64,000 nt of DNA, taken from Cryobacterium algoritolerans. Lineage in GTDB: Bacteria; Actinomycetota; Actinomycetes; Actinomycetales; Microbacteriaceae. Below the pieces are notes generated by a model. It was not told where the DNA came from. It saw only the letters and a program-made list of their open reading frames with translations, and ran no database searches. Position numbers and translations under genes: made by a program. This document shows positions 55,564-64,000 of the stretch, in pieces. Within the stretch, counting starts at the first letter, position 1; the number at the start of each line of letters is the position of its first letter. The stretch lies in the NCBI RefSeq assembly GCF_004402785.1, contig NZ_SOFP01000011.1, positions 1 through 64,000 of the forward strand. Reading direction: 5' to 3'.

Positions 55564-57099
55564 GTGCAGCAGCACCACGTTCGTGTTCACCGCAGCGACG
55601 AAAACCTGGCCCGCACCGACCAGCTCGCCTGGAAGATCGCCGAATGCGCCGCCGACCCGGTGCAGGTCTCCGAGGAGGTGACCGAGATGATCATCAACCG
55701 GGTCATCGACAACGCCGCCGTCGCCGCGGCCTCCCTGACCCGGCGACCCGTGGTCGCCGCCCGCTCGCAGGCGCTGGCCCATCCGCGCTCCTTCAACGGG
55801 GTCGGTTCGACCGTGTTCGGCGAACAGCGCTCGCGCCGGGTGTCGCCGGAGTGGGCGGCCTGGGCCAACGGCGTGGCCGTGCGCGAACTGGACTATCACG
55901 ACACGTTCCTCGCCGCCGAGTACTCCCACCCCGGCGACAACATCCCCCCGGTCGTCGCGGTGGCCCAGCACCTCGCCACCTCCCGCGGCCTCACCGGGCG
56001 CGACCTCGTGCGCGGGATCGCAACCGGCTACGAGGTGCAGATCGACCTGGTCAAGGCGATCAGCCTGCACGCCCACAAGATCGACCACGTCGCCCACCTC
56101 GGCCCGTCGGCAGCGGCCGGTATCGGCACCCTCCTCGGCCTGGACCCGGTGACGATCTTCCAGGCAATCGGCCAGGCACTGCACACCACGACGGCGACCA
56201 GACAGTCCCGCAAGGGCGAGATCTCCAGCTGGAAGGCCTACGCCCCGGCCTTCGCCGGCAAGATGGCGGTCGAGGCCGTCGACCGGGCGATGCGGGGCGA
56301 AACCAGTCCGACGCCCATCTACGAGGGCGAGGACGGCGTGATCGCATGGCTGCTCGACGGGCCGGATGCCGCCTACGAGGTGTCCCTGCCCGAGGCGGGC
56401 GAGGCGAAGCGGGCGATCCTGGACAGTTACACCAAGGAGCACTCGGCTGAATACCAGGCCCAGGCCCTGATCGACCTGGCCCGCAAGCTGCACCGTGAAC
56501 ACCCTGCCCTGGCCGACCCGGCGAATGTGGAATCCATCGTCATCCACACCAGCCACCACACGCACAACGTGATCGGCTCCGGGGCGAACGACCCGCAGAA
56601 ATACGACCCGACCGCCAGCCGGGAGACCCTCGACCACTCGATCCCGTACATCTTCACGGTGGCCCTCCAGGACGGCAGCTGGCATCATGTCGATTCCTAC
56701 CGGCCCGAGCGCGCCGGTCGAGCGGATACCGTCGCCCTCTGGAACCGGGTCACCACCACCGAAGACCCGGAGTGGACCCGCCGGTACCACTCCCTCGACC
56801 CGGCCGAGAAGGCCTTCGGCGGCCGGGTCGAGATCGTGCTCGCCGACGGCAGTCGCATCGTCGACGAACTGGCGGTCGCCGACGCGCACCCGCTCGGCGC
56901 CAAGCCGTTCGGGCGTGCCGAGTACATCAACAAGTTCCGCCGGCTCGCCGCCGACGTGCTGGAAGAGGGTGAGATCGTTCGGTTCCTCAGCGCCGCCGAG
57001 CGCCTCCCGAGCCTCTCTGCCGAGGAACTCGGCGAGCTGACCATCGTGGCCGCCAACGGCCTGCTCACCTCCCTCCCCACCCCGAACGGAATCTTCTGA
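55564..57099 (+). CDS. prpD: 2-methylcitrate dehydratase PrpD
   Basis: A 511-residue MmgE/PrpD-family enzyme that dehydrates 2-methylcitrate. Recognisable segments are [37 protein letters not shown] (about residues 99-135), [68 protein letters not shown] and the C-terminal small domain. Length fits the catabolic PrpD rather than shorter MmgE proteins. The GTG start has AAAGGAA about 6 nt upstream. The stop overlaps the prpB start by 1 nt (TGATG). Confidence 0.93.
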   Translation: MQQHHVRVHRSDENLARTDQLAWKIAECAADPVQVSEEVTEMIINRVIDNAAVAAASLTRRPVVAARSQALAHPRSFNGVGSTVFGEQRSRRVSPEWAAWANGVAVRELDYHDTFLAAEYSHPGDNIPPVVAVAQHLATSRGLTGRDLVRGIATGYEVQIDLVKAISLHAHKIDHVAHLGPSAAAGIGTLLGLDPVTIFQAIGQALHTTTATRQSRKGEISSWKAYAPAFAGKMAVEAVDRAMRGETSPTPIYEGEDGVIAWLLDGPDAAYEVSLPEAGEAKRAILDSYTKEHSAEYQAQALIDLARKLHREHPALADPANVESIVIHTSHHTHNVIGSGANDPQKYDPTASRETLDHSIPYIFTVALQDGSWHHVDSYRPERAGRADTVALWNRVTTTEDPEWTRRYHSLDPAEKAFGGRVEIVLADGSRIVDELAVADAHPLGAKPFGRAEYINKFRRLAADVLEEGEIVRFLSAAERLPSLSAEELGELTIVAANGLLTSLPTPNGIF

Positions 57100-58010
57100 T
57101 GCTGTACTCCACGATCACCCCCGCCCAGAAGCGCGCCGACTTCCGGGCGGCGCTCGCCGGCGGTGGACTCCTCCGCTTCCCCGGTGCGTTCAACCCGCTC
57201 TCGGCCCGGCTGATTGCGGCCAAGGGCTTCGAGGGGGTGTACATCTCCGGGGCGGTGCTGTCGGCCGACCTGGGCCTGCCTGACATCGGCCTGACCACCC
57301 TCACCGAGGTCGCCGGTCGCAGCCAGCAGATCAGCCGGATGACCGACCTTCCCACCATCGTCGACGCCGACACCGGCTTCGGCGAGCCGATGAACGTGGC
57401 GCGCACCATCCAGACCCTCGAAGACGCGGGCCTGGCCGGGATGCACATCGAGGACCAGGTCAACCCGAAGCGGTGCGGGCACCTCGACGGCAAACAGGTC
57501 GTCGATGACGAGGCGGCCGCCAAGCGCATCCGCGCTGCGGTCGACGCGCGGCGGGACCCGAACTTCCTGGTCATGGCGCGTACCGACATCCGTGCCGTCG
57601 ACGGCCTGGCCGCCGCCGTCGACCGGGCCAAGAAACTCGTCGACGCCGGCGCGGACGCGATCTTCCCCGAGGCGATGGCGTCACTGGCCGAGTTCGCCGC
57701 GATCCGAGCCGCCGTCGACGTGCCGATCCTGGCGAACATGACCGAGTTCGGGAAGGGCGAACTGTTCACCGTGCAACAGCTCGCCGACGTGGGTATGAAC
57801 ATCGTCATCTTCCCCGTCTCGCTCCTGCGGCTGGCCATGGGCGCGGCGGAGCGTGGCCTCGATGCCATCGAAGCGGAGGGGGCGCTGACCTCGCTCCTGC
57901 CCGAGATGCAGCACCGGGCGGAGCTCTACGAACTGCTCGATTACCCGGCCTACAACCACTTCGATTCCGGCGTGTTCAACTTCACCCTCAACCCGAATCT
58001 TCCCTCGTAG
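57099..58010 (+). CDS. prpB: 2-methylisocitrate lyase PrpB
   Basis: A 303-residue PEP mutase/isocitrate lyase family enzyme, cleaving 2-methylisocitrate to pyruvate and succinate. The metal-binding IVDADTGFGEPMNVARTI, catalytic cysteine loop NPKRCGHLDGKQVV, MARTDIRAVDGL and ANMTEFGKGELFTVQQLADVGMNIVIFPVSLLR are all present. Length is typical of PrpB. It is [15 protein letters not shown] coupled to prpD and followed 17 bp later by prpC. Confidence 0.95.
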   Translation: MLYSTITPAQKRADFRAALAGGGLLRFPGAFNPLSARLIAAKGFEGVYISGAVLSADLGLPDIGLTTLTEVAGRSQQISRMTDLPTIVDADTGFGEPMNVARTIQTLEDAGLAGMHIEDQVNPKRCGHLDGKQVVDDEAAAKRIRAAVDARRDPNFLVMARTDIRAVDGLAAAVDRAKKLVDAGADAIFPEAMASLAEFAAIRAAVDVPILANMTEFGKGELFTVQQLADVGMNIVIFPVSLLRLAMGAAERGLDAIEAEGALTSLLPEMQHRAELYELLDYPAYNHFDSGVFNFTLNPNLPS

Positions 58011-58027
58011 AAATGCAAAGGAGCGTC

Positions 58028-59158
58028 ATGACTCAGAACGAACCAACGGTTTTCAAGGGCCTCGCGGGGGTCGTCGTCGACAGGACCGCCGTGTCCAAGG
58101 TCAACCCCGAGTCCAACTCGCTGCTGTACCGCGGCTACCCCGTGCAGGAACTGGCCGCGCAGCGCAGCTTCGAGGAGGTCGCCTACCTGCTCTGGAACGG
58201 GGAGCTGCCCACCGAGGACGAACTGGCCGACTTCGAGGAGCAGGAACGTTCGCTCCGGCACCTCGCGCCTGCCGTGCGCCGGGTCATCGACGAACTGCCC
58301 GTGACCGCGCACCCGATGGACGTCGTGCGTACCGCGGTGAGCCTGATCGGCGCCAACGATCCCCAGGTCGACGATGCGTCTCCGGAGGCCAACCGGGCGA
58401 AGGGGTTGCGCCTGTGGGCGCAGATGCCGTCGATCGTCGCCTACGACCAGCGTCGTCGGCACGGGCTCGACCTGATCGAGCCACGCAACGACCTCGGCTA
58501 TTCGGCGAACTTCCTGTTCATGACGTTCGGCGAGGTACCGGAACTCGTCGTCGTCGAGGCCTTCGACGTGTCGATGATCATGTACGCGGAGCACTCGTTC
58601 AACGCGTCCACCTTCACCGCGCGGGTGATCACCTCGACGATGTCCGATCTGCACTCCGCGATCACCGGCGCCATCGGCGCGCTCAAGGGTCCCCTGCACG
58701 GCGGTGCGAACGAGGCCGTCATGCACATCTTCGACGAGATCGGCGCCGGCCCCGGCGCGGGGGAACGGGCCGAGGTCTGGCTGAACCATACCCTTGACGC
58801 CAAGCGCAAGGTGATGGGCTTCGGCCACCGGGTCTACAAACACGGCGACTCCCGGGTGCCGACCATGTACACGGCCCTGCTCACCATGATCGAGCACTAC
58901 GGCCGGCCCGACATGCTGGAACTCTACGAATCGCTCGCCGCGGCGATGACGGCCCGCACGGGCATCCTGCCCAACCTCGACTACCCATCCGGCCCGGCGT
59001 ACCACCTGATGGGCTTCGACACCCTCACCTTCACGCCGATCTTCGTGGCGGCCAGGATCACCGGCTGGACCGCCCACATCATCGAGCAGACCGCCGCGAA
59101 CGCGCTCATCCGGCCCTTGTCGCTCTACAACGGCCATGAGGAGCGGCACCTTTCGTGA
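58028..59158 (+). CDS. prpC: 2-methylcitrate synthase PrpC
   Basis: A 376-residue type II citrate synthase-like enzyme condensing propionyl-CoA with oxaloacetate. The start FKGLAGVVVDRTAVSKVNPESNSLLYRGYPVQEL is characteristic of methylcitrate synthases. Active-site regions are LKGPLHGGANEAVMHIF and VMGFGHRVYKHGDSR, and an FDTLTFTPIFVAARITGW segment closes the C-terminus. ATG 58028 was chosen over 58013 because AAAGGAG (58017-58023) sits 4 nt before it. Together with prpE and prpDB it completes propionate oxidation via the methylcitrate cycle. Confidence 0.95.
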   Translation: MTQNEPTVFKGLAGVVVDRTAVSKVNPESNSLLYRGYPVQELAAQRSFEEVAYLLWNGELPTEDELADFEEQERSLRHLAPAVRRVIDELPVTAHPMDVVRTAVSLIGANDPQVDDASPEANRAKGLRLWAQMPSIVAYDQRRRHGLDLIEPRNDLGYSANFLFMTFGEVPELVVVEAFDVSMIMYAEHSFNASTFTARVITSTMSDLHSAITGAIGALKGPLHGGANEAVMHIFDEIGAGPGAGERAEVWLNHTLDAKRKVMGFGHRVYKHGDSRVPTMYTALLTMIEHYGRPDMLELYESLAAAMTARTGILPNLDYPSGPAYHLMGFDTLTFTPIFVAARITGWTAHIIEQTAANALIRPLSLYNGHEERHLS

Positions 59159-59171
59159 CCTGCTCGTGACC

Positions 59172-59177
59172 TAGCAT
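59172..59177 (+). promoter_or_regulatory. -10 hexamer TAGCAT, leaderless start
   Basis: TAGCAT ends 6 nt before the ATG at 59184, just after the prpC stop, so the next cluster probably has its own promoter. Confidence 0.5.
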
Positions 59178-59183
59178 TGACGG

Positions 59184-59753
59184 ATGGCATTCGACGCGCA
59201 TGACGCAGGCACAGACCTGACCGGGATTCAACGAGAAGTCCTCGAATGGAACGTCTTCGCCGACGCGGCCCGCACTCTGGCCGCGTCGGTGTTGGCCAGC
59301 GGTTACCAGACGGATGTGGTGATCGCCATCGCCCGCGGCGGCCTGCTGCTCGCGGGGGCCATGTCCTACGCGCTCGGCACCAAGAACTGCGGCAGCATCA
59401 ACGTTCAGTTCTACACCGGGGTGGATGAGCGGCTGCCGGAACCGGTGCTGTCCGGCCCGATGCTCGACGCCCCGGCGCTCACCGGGCTGCGCGTGCTCCT
59501 GGTCGACGATGTCTCCGACTCCGGACACACGCTCGCGCTCGTCGTCGCACTGCTGCGCGAATGCGCGGCCGAGGTGCGCACGGCCACCCTCTACACGAAG
59601 CCGCGGACGGTGCTCGTCCCCGATTACACCTGGCGGGAGACGGACCGCTGGATCGTTTTCCCGTGGTCGTCGCTGCCGCTGGTCGCGGCCACGGTCGCGC
59701 CGCCCGAGCGGGTCGCGACCGTCTCATCCGTACCAGAGGCAGTCCTCGCGTGA
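59184..59753 (+). CDS. Type I phosphoribosyltransferase, purine-type
   Basis: A 189-residue PRTase. The PRPP motif is VLLVDDVSDSGHTLALVVALL (about residues 107-127), with VVIAIARGGLLLAGAMSYALG as the upstream loop and the hood region WIVFPW near the C-terminus. Layout resembles xanthine-guanine or hypoxanthine-type enzymes rather than pyrimidine ones, so nucleobase salvage is likely, but the base is not certain. The stop overlaps the next GTG (GTGA), coupling it to an S51-like gene. Confidence 0.85.
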   Translation: MAFDAHDAGTDLTGIQREVLEWNVFADAARTLAASVLASGYQTDVVIAIARGGLLLAGAMSYALGTKNCGSINVQFYTGVDERLPEPVLSGPMLDAPALTGLRVLLVDDVSDSGHTLALVVALLRECAAEVRTATLYTKPRTVLVPDYTWRETDRWIVFPWSSLPLVAATVAPPERVATVSSVPEAVLA

Positions 59754-60469
59754 GCGTGCACCTGGTCGGCGGCGGCTGGAGCCCCGGACACGACGCAGCC
59801 GTTTACGGGCCGTTCCTGGTCGAGGCCACGGCGAGGGGAGTGGCCCAGGGTCGCACCGCGCCCCGGATCGCGATCATCGCCGTGCGCGACTCTGACGGCG
59901 CCGAACACGCGGCGAACCTCGTGGCCGCAGTCGGGGCCGCCGGCGATCTCGAACCGAAGATCACCGCCCTCGGCCACGGCGAACTCGCCGGACCGCTCGC
60001 CGTCTCCGAGGTCGACGGCATCGTCATCGGCGGCGGGCTCACCCCGGCCTACCTCGCGGCGGTCGCACCGATCGCGGGCGAGATCCGCCGCCAGGTGGCC
60101 GCCGGCATCCCGTACCTCGGGTTCTCCGCGGGCGCCATGATCGCTGCCGAGCGCGCCCTGATCGGCGGCTGGCGGATGGGTGGGGTTGAGGTGACCGCGC
60201 AGGATGCCGCCGAAGGCCTCGATGAGGTCACCATCGAACCGGGCATCGGGCTCCTCGACGTCACGGTGGAGGTGCACGCGGCGCAGTGGGGCACGCTCTC
60301 CCGGCTCGTTGCGGCCACGGAGGCCGGCCTGATCGACGGGGGACTGGCGATCGACGAGAGCACGGCCCTGGTCGTGGGCGTCGGCGCCCTGAGCGTCGTC
60401 GGAGCCGGCAGCGTCTGGCGGGTCAGCCAGGCCGACGGCGGCGTGCTCGTCAGCACCTTCGGCGCCTGA
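59750..60469 (+). CDS. Peptidase S51/cyanophycinase-like protein (class I glutamine amidotransferase-like fold)
   Basis: A 239-residue protein. The nucleophile elbow [11 protein letters not shown] carries S126. The preceding strands [14 protein letters not shown] and [14 protein letters not shown], and the later [19 protein letters not shown] with a candidate catalytic histidine, fit the S51 (dipeptidase E/cyanophycinase) family. No signal peptide. Substrate is unknown. The GTG overlaps the upstream stop. The ung start follows after 11 nt, so the three genes look like one transcript. Confidence 0.78.
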   Translation: MSVHLVGGGWSPGHDAAVYGPFLVEATARGVAQGRTAPRIAIIAVRDSDGAEHAANLVAAVGAAGDLEPKITALGHGELAGPLAVSEVDGIVIGGGLTPAYLAAVAPIAGEIRRQVAAGIPYLGFSAGAMIAAERALIGGWRMGGVEVTAQDAAEGLDEVTIEPGIGLLDVTVEVHAAQWGTLSRLVAATEAGLIDGGLAIDESTALVVGVGALSVVGAGSVWRVSQADGGVLVSTFGA

Positions 60470-60480
60470 GCCACCCGCCG

Positions 60481-61170
60481 GTGCCGCCGACAACGCTGGA
60501 GAGGCTCGCCCGCTCGGGCGCGATCGACCAGGGCTGGGCCCTCGAGCTCGAGCCGGTATCCGCTGAGATCGAGGCGATGGCCGGGTTCCTCTGCGCCGAG
60601 ACCGCGGCCGGGCGCCCGTGGCTGCCGCCGGCCGACACGATCTTCCGGGCCTTCCGGGACCCGTTCGACAACGTGTCCGTGCTCATCCTCGGCCAGGACC
60701 CGTATCCGACCCCGGGGCATCCGATCGGACTGGCCTTCGCGGTGGAGCGACATGTTCACCCGCTGCCGCGCAGCCTCCAGAACATCGCCGTGGAATTGCG
60801 CGCAGACGTGGGTGTCACGGCCGCCCACGGCGACCTGTCGGCGTGGGCGGACCAGGGTGTGCTGCTGCTCAACCGGGTGCTCACCGTGCAGGCGGGCGCG
60901 GCAGGTTCGCACCGTCGGCGCGGCTGGGAGGCGGTCACGGAACAGGCCATCCGGGCCGTCGTCGCGCGGCCGCGCCCGCTGGTCGCGATCCTGTGGGGGC
61001 GGGATGCCGCCGCGGTCCGCCCCCTGCTGGGTGACACACCGGTGATCGAGTCCGCGCACCCGAGCCCGCTATCGGCGCGTGGGGGTTTCTTCGGGTCCCG
61101 GCCGTTCAGCCGGGCGAACGACTACCTCACGGCGGCCGGGGCGGCCACGGTGGACTGGTCGCTCGGGTAA
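60481..61170 (+). CDS. ung: Uracil-DNA glycosylase (family 1)
   Basis: A 229-residue UDG removing uracil from DNA. Water-activating D73 lies in [18 protein letters not shown], the actinobacterial version of the GQDPYHGP motif. Other motifs are [37 protein letters not shown] and the DNA-intercalating [21 protein letters not shown]. The start is a GTG giving PPTTLERLA, comparable in length to mycobacterial Ung. It lies close behind the S51-like gene. No Shine-Dalgarno is clear. Confidence 0.94.
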   Translation: MPPTTLERLARSGAIDQGWALELEPVSAEIEAMAGFLCAETAAGRPWLPPADTIFRAFRDPFDNVSVLILGQDPYPTPGHPIGLAFAVERHVHPLPRSLQNIAVELRADVGVTAAHGDLSAWADQGVLLLNRVLTVQAGAAGSHRRRGWEAVTEQAIRAVVARPRPLVAILWGRDAAAVRPLLGDTPVIESAHPSPLSARGGFFGSRPFSRANDYLTAAGAATVDWSLG

Positions 61171-61200
61171 TCTGGAAGCCCCAGGGGTGAGGAGCAGTAC

Positions 61201-61779
61201 GTGCTTGAAGAGGAATACCAGCCGCGCAGGCAGCTGCCCCGGCACCTTCGGCCGCAGCAGGAGGCCGAGGCTCCGTTCGAATACACGATGCGCGACGCCC
61301 AGATCACGGACCTGCCGTACATCCGCGAGATCTACAACTACTACGTTGCCAACAGCACGGTGACTTTCGACGTCGATGCGATGACTCTCGCCGCGTGGCG
61401 GAGCAAGTTCTACTATCTCGGCAAGCTCGGGATGCCGTTCATCGTTGCCGTGTCCCCGGCCGGGCAGATCCTCGGCTACGCACTGGTCAGCCCGTGGAAG
61501 GAGAAGCGGGCATACCGGTTCACGGTTGAGAACTCGATCTACCTCGGCGCGGCCTCCACCAGCAAGGGCCTCGGCCGAGTGCTGCTGGGCGAACTGATCA
61601 CCCGGTCGAAGGCGGCGGGCCTCAAGGAGATCATCGCGGTGATCGCCGACCAGGGCGCTGACGCCTCGATCAAGCTGCACCGCGACTACGGTTTCGAGGA
61701 AATCGGCCGGATGGGCAAGGTCGGCTTCAAGTTCGACCGGTGGCTCGGCACCGTGCTGATGCAGAAGAGCCTCAAGTAG
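61201..61779 (+). CDS. GNAT family N-acetyltransferase (phosphinothricin acetyltransferase-like)
   Basis: A 192-residue GNAT protein. After a charged 28-residue leader the domain begins YTMRDAQITDLPYIREIYNYYVANSTVTFDVDAMTLAAW, the pattern of Pat/Bar-type acetyltransferases. The acetyl-CoA site is SKGLGRVLLGELITRSKAAGLKEIIAVIA, and the C-terminal part is LHRDYGFEEIGRMGKVGFKFDRWL. Substrate could be an amino-acid analogue such as methionine sulfone or phosphinothricin. The GTG start has GAGGAG about 8 nt upstream. It converges with an SDR gene 13 bp away. Confidence 0.87.
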   Translation: MLEEEYQPRRQLPRHLRPQQEAEAPFEYTMRDAQITDLPYIREIYNYYVANSTVTFDVDAMTLAAWRSKFYYLGKLGMPFIVAVSPAGQILGYALVSPWKEKRAYRFTVENSIYLGAASTSKGLGRVLLGELITRSKAAGLKEIIAVIADQGADASIKLHRDYGFEEIGRMGKVGFKFDRWLGTVLMQKSLK

Positions 61780-61792
61780 GGTTCAGCCGACG

Positions 61793-62617
61793 TCAGGCGG
61801 TGGGACCCGAGCGGTTCATCCGCCCCACCACGGTGACGACCGTGCGGTGGGGGAGCCGGCCGGCAACCCGGGCGAACACGCTGTTGCGCAGGCCGCTCAC
61901 CGCGTGCGGCGGGGTGGAGGCCCGGTCGAGTGCCGTGAACGTCGTGCGCATGACGTCGGCCACCGTGAGCAGGTCCCGGTGGGAGTCGGCGCTGCGCCCG
62001 GCGACCTCGAAGAACTCGGTGTCCACCGGGCCGGGGCAAATCGCCGTCACCTTGAGGCCGGACGTCCTGGTTTCGTACCAGAGCGCCTCAGTGAAGCTGA
62101 GCACGTAGGCCTTCGTCGCGCCGTAGACGGCCATCTTGGGCACCGGCTGGAACGCGGCGGTGCTCGCCAGGTTCACCAGTGCCGCGCTGCCCGGCTGGGC
62201 CCGGCTGGTCTCGAGCAGGTCGGGCAGCAGGGCGCGGGTGAGCGCGGTGAGGGCTGTGACGTTCAGTGAGACCTCGTCGGCCAGCCGCGCCGGGTCGGCG
62301 TCGGCCAGGTCACCGTAGGTGGCGAACCCGGCATTGTTGACGAGCGTGCCGACGGTGATCTCGCGGGTGTGCAGGTCCGCGACCAGTTCGGCGACGGCGC
62401 CCGGCGCGGCGAGGTCGAGCGGGATCACCGTCGTCACCGTGCCGTACTTCTCGGCCAGTTCGACGGCCAGGCCCTCGAGGCGGTCCTGGCGCCGGGCGGT
62501 GAGGACGAGGTCGGCCCCGCGCTCGGCGAGTTCGCGTGCGAATCCGGCGCCCAGCCCGCTCGAGGCCCCCGTGACCAGGGCGACGGTTCCGATCGGGTTG
62601 AACACGGTGTTTCTCAT
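61793..62617 (-). CDS. Short-chain dehydrogenase/reductase
   Basis: A 274-residue SDR. The cofactor motif is ALVTGASSGLGAGFARELAERGADLVLTARRQDRLE, NNAG is present (VNNAGFATYGDLADAD), the catalytic triad is in NLASTAAFQPVPKMAVYGATKAYVLSFTEAL, and CPGPVDTEFFEVA is typical. The C-terminal 45 residues (ARVAGRLPHRTVVTVVGRMNRS) are basic and could contact membrane. The start at 62617 has the -10 TAGCCT 6 nt upstream and no ribosome site. Substrate unknown. Confidence 0.9.
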   Translation of the reverse strand: MRNTVFNPIGTVALVTGASSGLGAGFARELAERGADLVLTARRQDRLEGLAVELAEKYGTVTTVIPLDLAAPGAVAELVADLHTREITVGTLVNNAGFATYGDLADADPARLADEVSLNVTALTALTRALLPDLLETSRAQPGSAALVNLASTAAFQPVPKMAVYGATKAYVLSFTEALWYETRTSGLKVTAICPGPVDTEFFEVAGRSADSHRDLLTVADVMRTTFTALDRASTPPHAVSGLRNSVFARVAGRLPHRTVVTVVGRMNRSGPTA

Positions 62618-62623
62618 TGTTTC

Positions 62624-62629
62624 AGGCTA
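62624..62629 (-). promoter_or_regulatory. -10 hexamer TAGCCT, leaderless start of the SDR gene
   Basis: Read on the minus strand, TAGCCT is followed by 6 nt and the ATG. The divergent neighbour has its own leaderless -10 at 62646-62651, so two such promoters sit in 40 bp. Confidence 0.5.
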
Positions 62630-62645
62630 GCGCCGTCGGCCCGCG

Positions 62646-62651
62646 TACAGT
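62646..62651 (+). promoter_or_regulatory. -10 hexamer TACAGT, leaderless start
   Basis: TACAGT ends 6 nt before ATG 62658, and no Shine-Dalgarno is in range. Confidence 0.5.
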
Positions 62652-62657
62652 CGAGGG

Positions 62658-63014
62658 ATGACCGATGCCTCCCTCGACCTGCCCGAGCGGCACACGGTAC
62701 TGCGTTCCTTCGCCGGTCACCTCGACGCCGCCCCGACCGTCGTCTTTCCGCGTCTCCTGCGGGCGCTCGAGCCGCGCGCCGGGGCCGGCGGCCGGTTCCT
62801 CTCCGACCCGGCGCAGCGCCTGGTCGTGGTGCAGGGCGGCTGGTGGTACCGCGGTGAGTACCGGGTGTTTGAGGAGGATTCCGGCTCGGTCGTGCAGTAC
62901 GAGATCATCAACGTGGCCCAGGTCGCACACTGGGCCGGAACCTGGACGGCGCGTTCCGTGCTCACCGCGGCGCCGCGCGCATTCCAGGTGCTCCTTACCG
63001 GACTGGGCAGCTGA
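62658..63014 (+). CDS. Small conserved protein of unknown function
   Basis: A 118-residue soluble protein. Visible features are RHTVLRSFAGHLDAAPTVVFPRLLRAL at the N-terminus and a beta-rich middle RLVVVQGGWWYRGEYRVFEEDSGSVVQYEIINVAQ, followed by HWAGTW. The alternation of helix and antiparallel strands with aromatic residues would suit an SRPBCC/START-like ligand-binding fold, but I cannot assign it. It starts from a leaderless promoter divergent from the SDR gene. Confidence 0.65.
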   Translation: MTDASLDLPERHTVLRSFAGHLDAAPTVVFPRLLRALEPRAGAGGRFLSDPAQRLVVVQGGWWYRGEYRVFEEDSGSVVQYEIINVAQVAHWAGTWTARSVLTAAPRAFQVLLTGLGS

Positions 63015-63055
63015 CCGGCGCCCGACCGGGCTCCGCCACCCGCGCTGCCGCTGGG

Positions 63056-63061
63056 TAGGCT
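63056..63061 (+). promoter_or_regulatory. -10 hexamer TAGGCT, leaderless start of the amidase gene
   Basis: TAGGCT ends 6 nt before ATG 63068. The G run directly before the ATG is too close to act as a Shine-Dalgarno. Confidence 0.45.
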
Positions 63062-63067
63062 CGGGGG

Positions 63068-64000
63068 ATGGCCGAACCACACGAACTGACCGCCCTGGAA
63101 CAATGGCAGGCGCTGCAGCGCGGCGAACTCAGCCCCTCCGAGCTGACCGGGCACTACCTGGCCCGGATCGAGGTGGCCAACCCGTCCCTGGGTGCGTTCG
63201 TCACCGTCACTGCGGATGCCGCACTGGTGCGGGCCCGCTTCGTCGAGGAGCAGGTGCCGCGCACGGCGCCGCTCTGGGGGCTCCCCTTCGCCGACAAGGA
63301 CCTCCAACTCCGCGCCGGGGTGCCGGCCCGGTTCGGCTCCCGGCTGATGCGGGACTTTGTTCCCACGGAGTCGGACGACCTCGTGGCCGCGCTCGATGCG
63401 GCCGGCGGGGTGAGCCTCGGCAAGACCAACACGCCGGAGTTCGGCCTGCCCTCGTACACCGAGAGCCGCGCGGCCGCCGCTGCCCGAAACCCATGGGACC
63501 CAGACCTTGGTGCCGGGGGATCGAGCGGCGGGGCAGCGGTCGCCGTCGCGGCGCGACTGCTCCCGTTTGCACCCGGCTCAGACGGCGGCGGATCGATTCG
63601 TATTCCGGCCGCGGCATGCGGCCTGGTCGGAATCAAACCGTCCCGCGGCAGGGTGCCGGCCGCGTCCGGAATCGACAAGCTCGGCGGCCTCAGCGTGGGC
63701 GGACCCCTCGCACGGACCGTGGCGGATGCCGCCCTGCTGCTGGATGCGATGATCATGCCGCGGGGCGGGCATCCGGTGCACCCGTTCGCCCTCCGCACCC
63801 CCGGCGACGAGGCCCCCCTGCTGGCGGCGGCCGTGCGCGGCGATGGCCGATTCCAGCTCGGAGTGATGACCACCTCGGCCTGGGACGACGACTACCCGAT
63901 CGACCTCGCGCCGGAGGCCCTGGCGGCCCTGGACCTTGCGGTCGCCGAGCTCGCCGCCATCGGGCACGGCCTGGAAGAGACGGCGCTCACCCCGGACTCC
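63068..64000 (+). CDS. Amidase signature enzyme, C-terminus beyond the window
   Basis: The first 311 codons of an amidase-signature protein, truncated by the end of the window. The Ser-Ser-Lys triad is present: K77 in LPFADKDLQL, the cis-serine in GAGGSSGGAAVAVA (S151/S152) and nucleophile S175 in GSDGGGSIRIPAA. The Arg-Gly loop KPSRGRVPAA follows. The start EPHELTALEQWQALQRGELSPSELTGHYLARIE fits family members such as AmiC or indoleacetamide-type hydrolases. It is not in a gatCAB context, so an amide hydrolase of unknown substrate is likely. The ATG follows a leaderless -10. Confidence 0.9.
   Translation, partial: MAEPHELTALEQWQALQRGELSPSELTGHYLARIEVANPSLGAFVTVTADAALVRARFVEEQVPRTAPLWGLPFADKDLQLRAGVPARFGSRLMRDFVPTESDDLVAALDAAGGVSLGKTNTPEFGLPSYTESRAAAAARNPWDPDLGAGGSSGGAAVAVAARLLPFAPGSDGGGSIRIPAAACGLVGIKPSRGRVPAASGIDKLGGLSVGGPLARTVADAALLLDAMIMPRGGHPVHPFALRTPGDEAPLLAAAVRGDGRFQLGVMTTSAWDDDYPIDLAPEALAALDLAVAELAAIGHGLEETALTPDS

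Overview
The window is a high-GC chromosomal segment, most likely from an actinobacterium of the order Micrococcales and plausibly the family Microbacteriaceae. That assignment rests on signature families and gene order, not on a database search. MtrA-MtrB-LpqB, ComF, long HPF, SecA1, an Rv3235-like protein, PdtaS, WhiB1, RsgA, AroA, SigH/SigR-RsrA, Kgd and GuaB1 are all present, many in the order known from the mycobacterial Rv3220-Rv3246 region. No rRNA, tRNA, insertion sequence, prophage or CRISPR array was seen. The region looks like core genome with some lineage-specific cargo.

Layout. (1) 145-7502: RDD and SpoIIM-like membrane proteins start back to back. Next to them is a five-gene minus-strand operon (GPDPase-type membrane protein, DUF4129, DUF4350, MoxR ATPase, DUF58) with overlapping or nearly touching junctions. 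(2) 7638-16158: mtrA-mtrB-lpqB envelope signalling, comF, hpf and secA. (3) 16186-22412: an accessory-looking stretch with an Rv3235-like gene, a Ser/Thr-repeat ORF built on a 20-copy GGTGCT hexamer, two small genes of unknown role, an orphan SAF/CpaB-like plus CpaE-like pair, and a DUF5671 membrane protein with a small secreted partner. (4) 22512-29870: pdtaS, whiB1, a small membrane protein, bcp, an aroA-rsgA operon, sigR-rsrA and a two-domain VOC protein. (5) 30023-41782: kgd, guaB1, two CorC/CNNM transporters behind a possible leader peptide, an OYE-type oxidoreductase, NAD(P)HX dehydratase, a GT87-type mannosyltransferase and a thiamine-binding-like protein. (6) 41855-46641: a three-gene signalling operon (histidine kinase, kinase-like membrane protein, LuxR regulator) and a DUF4389 protein. 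(7) 46748-52614: metX, metY, an acyltransferase, an SDR and 2,3-butanediol dehydrogenase. (8) 52821-59158: propionate catabolism (prpE divergent from gntR-prpDBC), with paired palindromic operators. (9) 59184-64000: phosphoribosyltransferase, S51-like protein, uracil-DNA glycosylase, GNAT, SDR, a small unknown protein and an amidase cut by the window end.

The genes read mostly as envelope maintenance and stress sensing (MtrAB-LpqB, MoxR-DUF58, SigR-RsrA, WhiB1, PdtaS, Bcp) together with central metabolism (Kgd, GuaB1, methylcitrate cycle, direct sulfhydrylation to homocysteine). Two themes recur in the DNA. At least eleven genes have a TAnnnT hexamer 6-8 nt before the start codon and no usable ribosome binding site, which suggests leaderless transcripts. 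Several short tandem repeats (6, 12, 14 and 15 bp) lie in coding or intergenic DNA, and the coding ones are multiples of three so they preserve frame.

Starts were moved from the longest ORF wherever a Shine-Dalgarno site, a leaderless -10, an ATGA overlap or the known family N-terminus argued for it. All functional calls are by recognition of motifs, not by search.
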